64,000 nt of DNA from Klebsiella quasivariicola (GTDB lineage: Bacteria > Pseudomonadota > Gammaproteobacteria > Enterobacterales > Enterobacteriaceae): NCBI RefSeq assembly GCF_002269255.1, contig NZ_CP022823.1:4898001-4962000 (forward strand). Reading direction: 5' to 3'. Under the pieces are notes generated by a model. The model was given only the letters and a program-made list of their open reading frames with translations, was not told the origin of the DNA and searched no databases. The translations under genes and the position numbers were made by a program. Of this stretch, positions 61,199-64,000 are shown piece after piece; the stretch's first letter is position 1; every line of letters starts with the position of its first letter.

Positions 61199-61750
61199 AT
61201 GACAAAGCAGCCCGAAGACTGGCTCGACGACGTTCCCGGTGATGATATCGAGGATGAAGACGATGAAATTATCTGGGTCAGTAAGAGTGAAATTAAGCGC
61301 GACGCGGAAGAACTGAAGCGTCTTGGCGCGGAACTCGTTGACCTGGGAAAAAACGCGCTGGATAAAATTCCGCTGGATACCGACCTGCGCGACGCCATCG
61401 AACTCGCCCAGCGAATCAAAAAAGAGGGTCGCCGCCGCCAGCTGCAGCTTATCGGTAAGATGCTGCGCAACCGCGATGTCGATCCGATTCGTCAGGCGCT
61501 GGATAAGCTGAAAAACCGCCACAACCAGCAGGTTGCGCTGTTCCACAAGCTGGAGCAGATCCGCGATCGCCTGATTGATGACGGGGATGACGCCGTTGCT
61601 GAAGTGCTGAACCTGTGGCCAGATGCTGACCGTCAGCAGCTACGTTCGCTGATCCGCAATGCGAAGAAAGAGAAAGAAGGCAACAAGCCGCCGAAATCCG
61701 CGCGCCTGATCTTCCAGTACCTGCGCGAACTGGCGGAAAACGAGGGCTAA
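61199..61750 (+). CDS. yjgA: Ribosome biogenesis protein DarP (YjgA)
   Basis: A 183-residue, highly charged, helical protein of the DUF615 family. It has an acidic N-terminus (DDVPGDDIEDEDDEI) and basic helices (KKEGRRRQLQLIGKMLRNRD). It joins late 50S subunit precursors and helps peptidyl-transferase centre maturation in E. coli. AAGGAG lies just before the ATG. Divergent from pmbA, conserved in gammaproteobacteria. Confidence 0.96.
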   Translation: MTKQPEDWLDDVPGDDIEDEDDEIIWVSKSEIKRDAEELKRLGAELVDLGKNALDKIPLDTDLRDAIELAQRIKKEGRRRQLQLIGKMLRNRDVDPIRQALDKLKNRHNQQVALFHKLEQIRDRLIDDGDDAVAEVLNLWPDADRQQLRSLIRNAKKEKEGNKPPKSARLIFQYLRELAENEG

Positions 61751-62253
61751 TTCTCGCCGTTTTTGCCCGCAATAGTCTCCCGGATGGCGGCGCGCAGCGC
61801 CTTATCCGGGCTACAGATCCCTATATATCAAACGGTTACTCTGTTTCGTAGGCCCGCGCAAGCGCAGCGCCGCCGGGCAATCTGTACCAGACTCCGTTCC
61901 CGTCGTTGTGCCGGATGGCGGCTAACGCCTTATCCGGCCTACCTTCACCCCAGTTCTAAGGCTTGCGCCAGCAGGGATGTACCCTTCGCATAGCCTGGAT
62001 CCCACATCCACACGACGATACGTTTGTTTTTGCCTTGCTGCCTAGCTGAATCGTTAAAGCTAAAAACAATGTAGATCACATTTTATAGTGATAATTAGGC
62101 AATATTTATCACAGTAATACGACATTAATCGCATTTAACATCATCAAATCGGCCACTTTCTCACCAGGTGAGGCGCTTCACATTTTCATCACCCCCATCC
62201 CGGTAGATTTCACACGTCAACGACACAATCGATTCAGCAAAAAGGGAATAAAA
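61751..62253. repeat. REP cluster and promoter region before the mutarotase-like gene
   Basis: Three REP-type palindromes lie at about 61780-61816, 61850-61881 and 61910-61942 in alternating orientations. The stretch 62050-62160 is AT-rich and has a half CRP-like site (GATCACATTT near 62074) and several TTATCAC/GTGATAA words, probably the promoter of the following gene. No gene is seen. Confidence 0.75.
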
Positions 62254-63462
62254 ATGAAAAAGACATTGGTTCTGACGACTATCGCCCTGCTGGTTTCCGG
62301 CTCGGCCGCGGCAAAAACATGGGTGCTGACGAATGCTGACGAGGGGATGGATAAAGGAAACTGGCAGATCAGCAGCGATCAGCTGAAGGTGAAAGATCAT
62401 GCGTTCAGCATTGAGCAAAAAGTCCTGCACGGCGGCAAGCAGGAAGGCAGCAAAATCCTCACCATTCACAGTAAAGACGGCCTGACCATCACTCTCAGCC
62501 CAACCCGCGGCATGAACTTACTGCGTATTGAGGGTTTCGGCAGCCGGATGGGCTGGGATTCACCGGTTAAAGAGGTCGTCAACCCGGCGTTTATCAACCT
62601 GGAAAGCCGCAACGGGCTGGGCTGGCTGGAAGGGTTCAACGAGATGATGGTCCGCTGCGGCTATGAATGGACCGGCCATCCGGTGACCGCGGACGGGCAG
62701 ATTTATACCCTGCATGGCAAGGCCGGCAACACCCCGGCCTCGCGGGTAGAAGTCGAGGTGGCCGACAGCGCGCCGTATGAAATCCGCATCCGCGGGCTGG
62801 TGAAAGAGAGCACCTTCAAAAAAGCCGATCTGCAGACCCTGACCGAACTGCGTTACGTGCCGGGCAGCAACAGCTTCAGCCTGCACGATGTCTTAACCAA
62901 CCATGCCGACTATCCGCATGATTATCAGATCATCTACCACAGCAACTTCGGCACCCCAATTCTGGAAGAAGGCGCGCGTTTCCTCGCCCCGATGTCCAGC
63001 ATCAGCCCGTTCAATGATTACGCGAAGAGCGGGTTAAAAACCTGGCAAACCTATCAGGGGCCGACCAAAGACTTTGACGAGATGGTGTTTAATATTCAGC
63101 CGCTGGCTGATGAAAATCACCAGACCCTGGCCGCGGTGGTTAACAAAGCGGGCGATAAAGGGGCCTCCATTCAGTTCGACACCCGTCAGCTGCCGGTCCT
63201 GACGCTATGGAAAAATACCGACACCATCAAACAGGGCTACGTCACCGGTATTGAACCGGGCACCAGCTACGCCTATCCGGTCACCATTGAACGGGAACAA
63301 AAACGCGTGAAACAGCTGCAGCCGGGCGCCAGCGCGCAGTTTGATCTGACCTACACCCTGCTGCACGACAGCGCTCAGGTGGCCGCCGTTGAGCAGAAAA
63401 TCGCGCAGATTCAGGGCGACAATAACGTCGCAGAGAACGAGACGCCGATCGCCAAAGAGTAA
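62254..63462 (+). CDS. Exported DUF4432/aldose-epimerase-like protein
   Basis: A 402-residue protein with a Sec signal peptide (LVLTTIALLVSGSAAAKTW, cleavage near residue 20). The body is a galactose-mutarotase-like beta-sandwich: LSPTRGMNLLRIEGFGSRMGWDSP near residue 90, GWLEGFNEMMVRCGYEWTGHP near residue 128, YHSNFGTPILEEGARFLAP near residue 228 and VTGIEPGTSYAYP near residue 330. Such DUF4432 proteins are thought to bind or epimerise sugars; a periplasmic location suggests carbohydrate conditioning before uptake. No operon partner is visible. Exact function unknown. GGGAA-type ribosome-binding site nine bases before the ATG. Confidence 0.8.
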   Translation: MKKTLVLTTIALLVSGSAAAKTWVLTNADEGMDKGNWQISSDQLKVKDHAFSIEQKVLHGGKQEGSKILTIHSKDGLTITLSPTRGMNLLRIEGFGSRMGWDSPVKEVVNPAFINLESRNGLGWLEGFNEMMVRCGYEWTGHPVTADGQIYTLHGKAGNTPASRVEVEVADSAPYEIRIRGLVKESTFKKADLQTLTELRYVPGSNSFSLHDVLTNHADYPHDYQIIYHSNFGTPILEEGARFLAPMSSISPFNDYAKSGLKTWQTYQGPTKDFDEMVFNIQPLADENHQTLAAVVNKAGDKGASIQFDTRQLPVLTLWKNTDTIKQGYVTGIEPGTSYAYPVTIEREQKRVKQLQPGASAQFDLTYTLLHDSAQVAAVEQKIAQIQGDNNVAENETPIAKE

Positions 63463-63509
63463 GGTGGTAACCAGTGAATTCCCGGAGCGGGGCAACGCAC
63501 CGTTCCGGG

Positions 63510-64000
63510 CTACTCCCGCCCCATCACCTCGCGCCCGAGCTCCCGGGCAAACTGCTGGTACTGTCGCTCATCGATCGGCTGCGGGTAGCTCAGCACCAGC
63601 AGCTCATGATCCGCGATGCCCTGATGATAGGTGGGATGACGATGCGCCCAAGGGTTAGCGTGAAATCCCATCGACTGATAAAAGCGCAGCCGCTTGTGGG
63701 CGATTGCCGTGGTCAGCGGATCGATTTCCAGAATAGTCAGCGGCGCACGCGTCAGGATCTGCGCCAGCAGCTGTTTACCATAGCCGCGGGAGCGCAACGT
63801 ATCATCGATCGCCAGATGTTCGATATAGCAGTAGCCGGCAAACTGCCAGCAGCCGCTGAGGCCGACAAAGACGCCTTCATCAAACCACGCTTCCAGCGCG
63901 TAGTGCGGGTGGCTCAGCGCCTGAAGTTTGGCGTCGCTTTCGCGCTGCTCGTGCCACGGAAAGGCCCGGGCGTAGAGCGCATCCAGCGTGGCGAAATGGG
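63510..64000 (-). CDS. GNAT-family N-acetyltransferase, C-terminal part (cut by window edge)
   Basis: The frame is open from the right edge of the window (first full codon at 63998) to the stop at 63510, so the 5' end lies outside. The visible 163 residues contain a GNAT core: GYCYIEHLAIDDTLRSRGYGKQLL (acetyl-CoA loop RSRGYGKQ), ILEIDPLTT and RLRFYQSMGFHANPW. The acceptor is unknown. It converges with the DUF4432 gene. Confidence 0.85.
   Translation of the reverse strand, partial: HFATLDALYARAFPWHEQRESDAKLQALSHPHYALEAWFDEGVFVGLSGCWQFAGYCYIEHLAIDDTLRSRGYGKQLLAQILTRAPLTILEIDPLTTAIAHKRLRFYQSMGFHANPWAHRHPTYHQGIADHELLVLSYPQPIDERQYQQFARELGREVMGRE

Overview
The window is a chromosomal segment of an enterobacterium, most likely the Klebsiella pneumoniae species complex. 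I infer this from E. coli-like core genes in E. coli-like order (lptG-lptF / pepA-holC-valS; argI; pyrL-pyrB-pyrI-ridA; mgtL-mgtA / treR-treB-treC; nrdD-nrdG; cybC-pmbA / yjgA), combined with GC-rich codon use, a large myo-inositol cluster, miaE and an intact cybC. REP/BIME and ERIC-type repeats sit in many intergenic gaps. No rRNA, tRNA, CRISPR array or prophage was seen.

Layout. 1-1629: end of a sugar ABC transporter operon (ATPase C-terminus, then solute-binding protein). 1816-14734: myo-inositol catabolism: iolE, iolH, iolG, iolD (minus), iolC fused to an aldolase-like domain, iolR (plus), a 1.1-kb repeat-rich gap with two copies of a 343-bp structured repeat, iolB and iolA (minus), and an iolI-like gene (plus). 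A shared sequence, AAATGAA-N6-ATTTC, lies in front of iolC, iolR and iolA, with relaxed copies near iolD and iolA; it is a good candidate IolR operator. 14833-25816: yjgR, lptG/lptF, pepA, holC, valS, yjgN, yjgM. 25966-27157: an IS110-family element closely resembling IS621, with a recognisable bridge RNA in its left end. 27250-32384: miaE, rraB, argI with two ARG boxes, yjgK, pyrL attenuator, pyrBI, ridA. 32442-42283: a secreted GH20 hexosaminidase, mgtA with its proline-rich leader peptide and PhoP box, and treR/treB/treC. 42340-46430: a cellobiose-type PTS cluster (EIIC, GH4 phospho-beta-glucosidase, EIIB, RpiR-type regulator) without an EIIA gene. 46788-50160: anaerobic ribonucleotide reductase nrdD/nrdG, then a RelBE-like toxin-antitoxin pair.

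50238-59037 is the least understood and most interesting region. On the minus strand it encodes a stand-alone PRD protein, four families of unknown function (glycine-rich SFCGS protein, DUF4312, DUF4311, DUF4310), an amidohydrolase/deacetylase, a DgaE-like PLP ammonia-lyase, a KDGP aldolase, a secreted beta-propeller lactonase and a PRD/EIIB/EIIA activator. The enzymes fit a route from an N-acylated 2-amino-sugar acid (for example N-acetylglucosaminate or its lactone) to pyruvate and glyceraldehyde-3-phosphate. The four DUF proteins would then be the uptake machinery, possibly a PTS-like permease of a type not yet described. This is inference from gene content.

59327-64000 holds cybC, pmbA, yjgA, a REP-rich gap, a secreted mutarotase-like protein and the 3' part of a GNAT acetyltransferase cut by the window edge.
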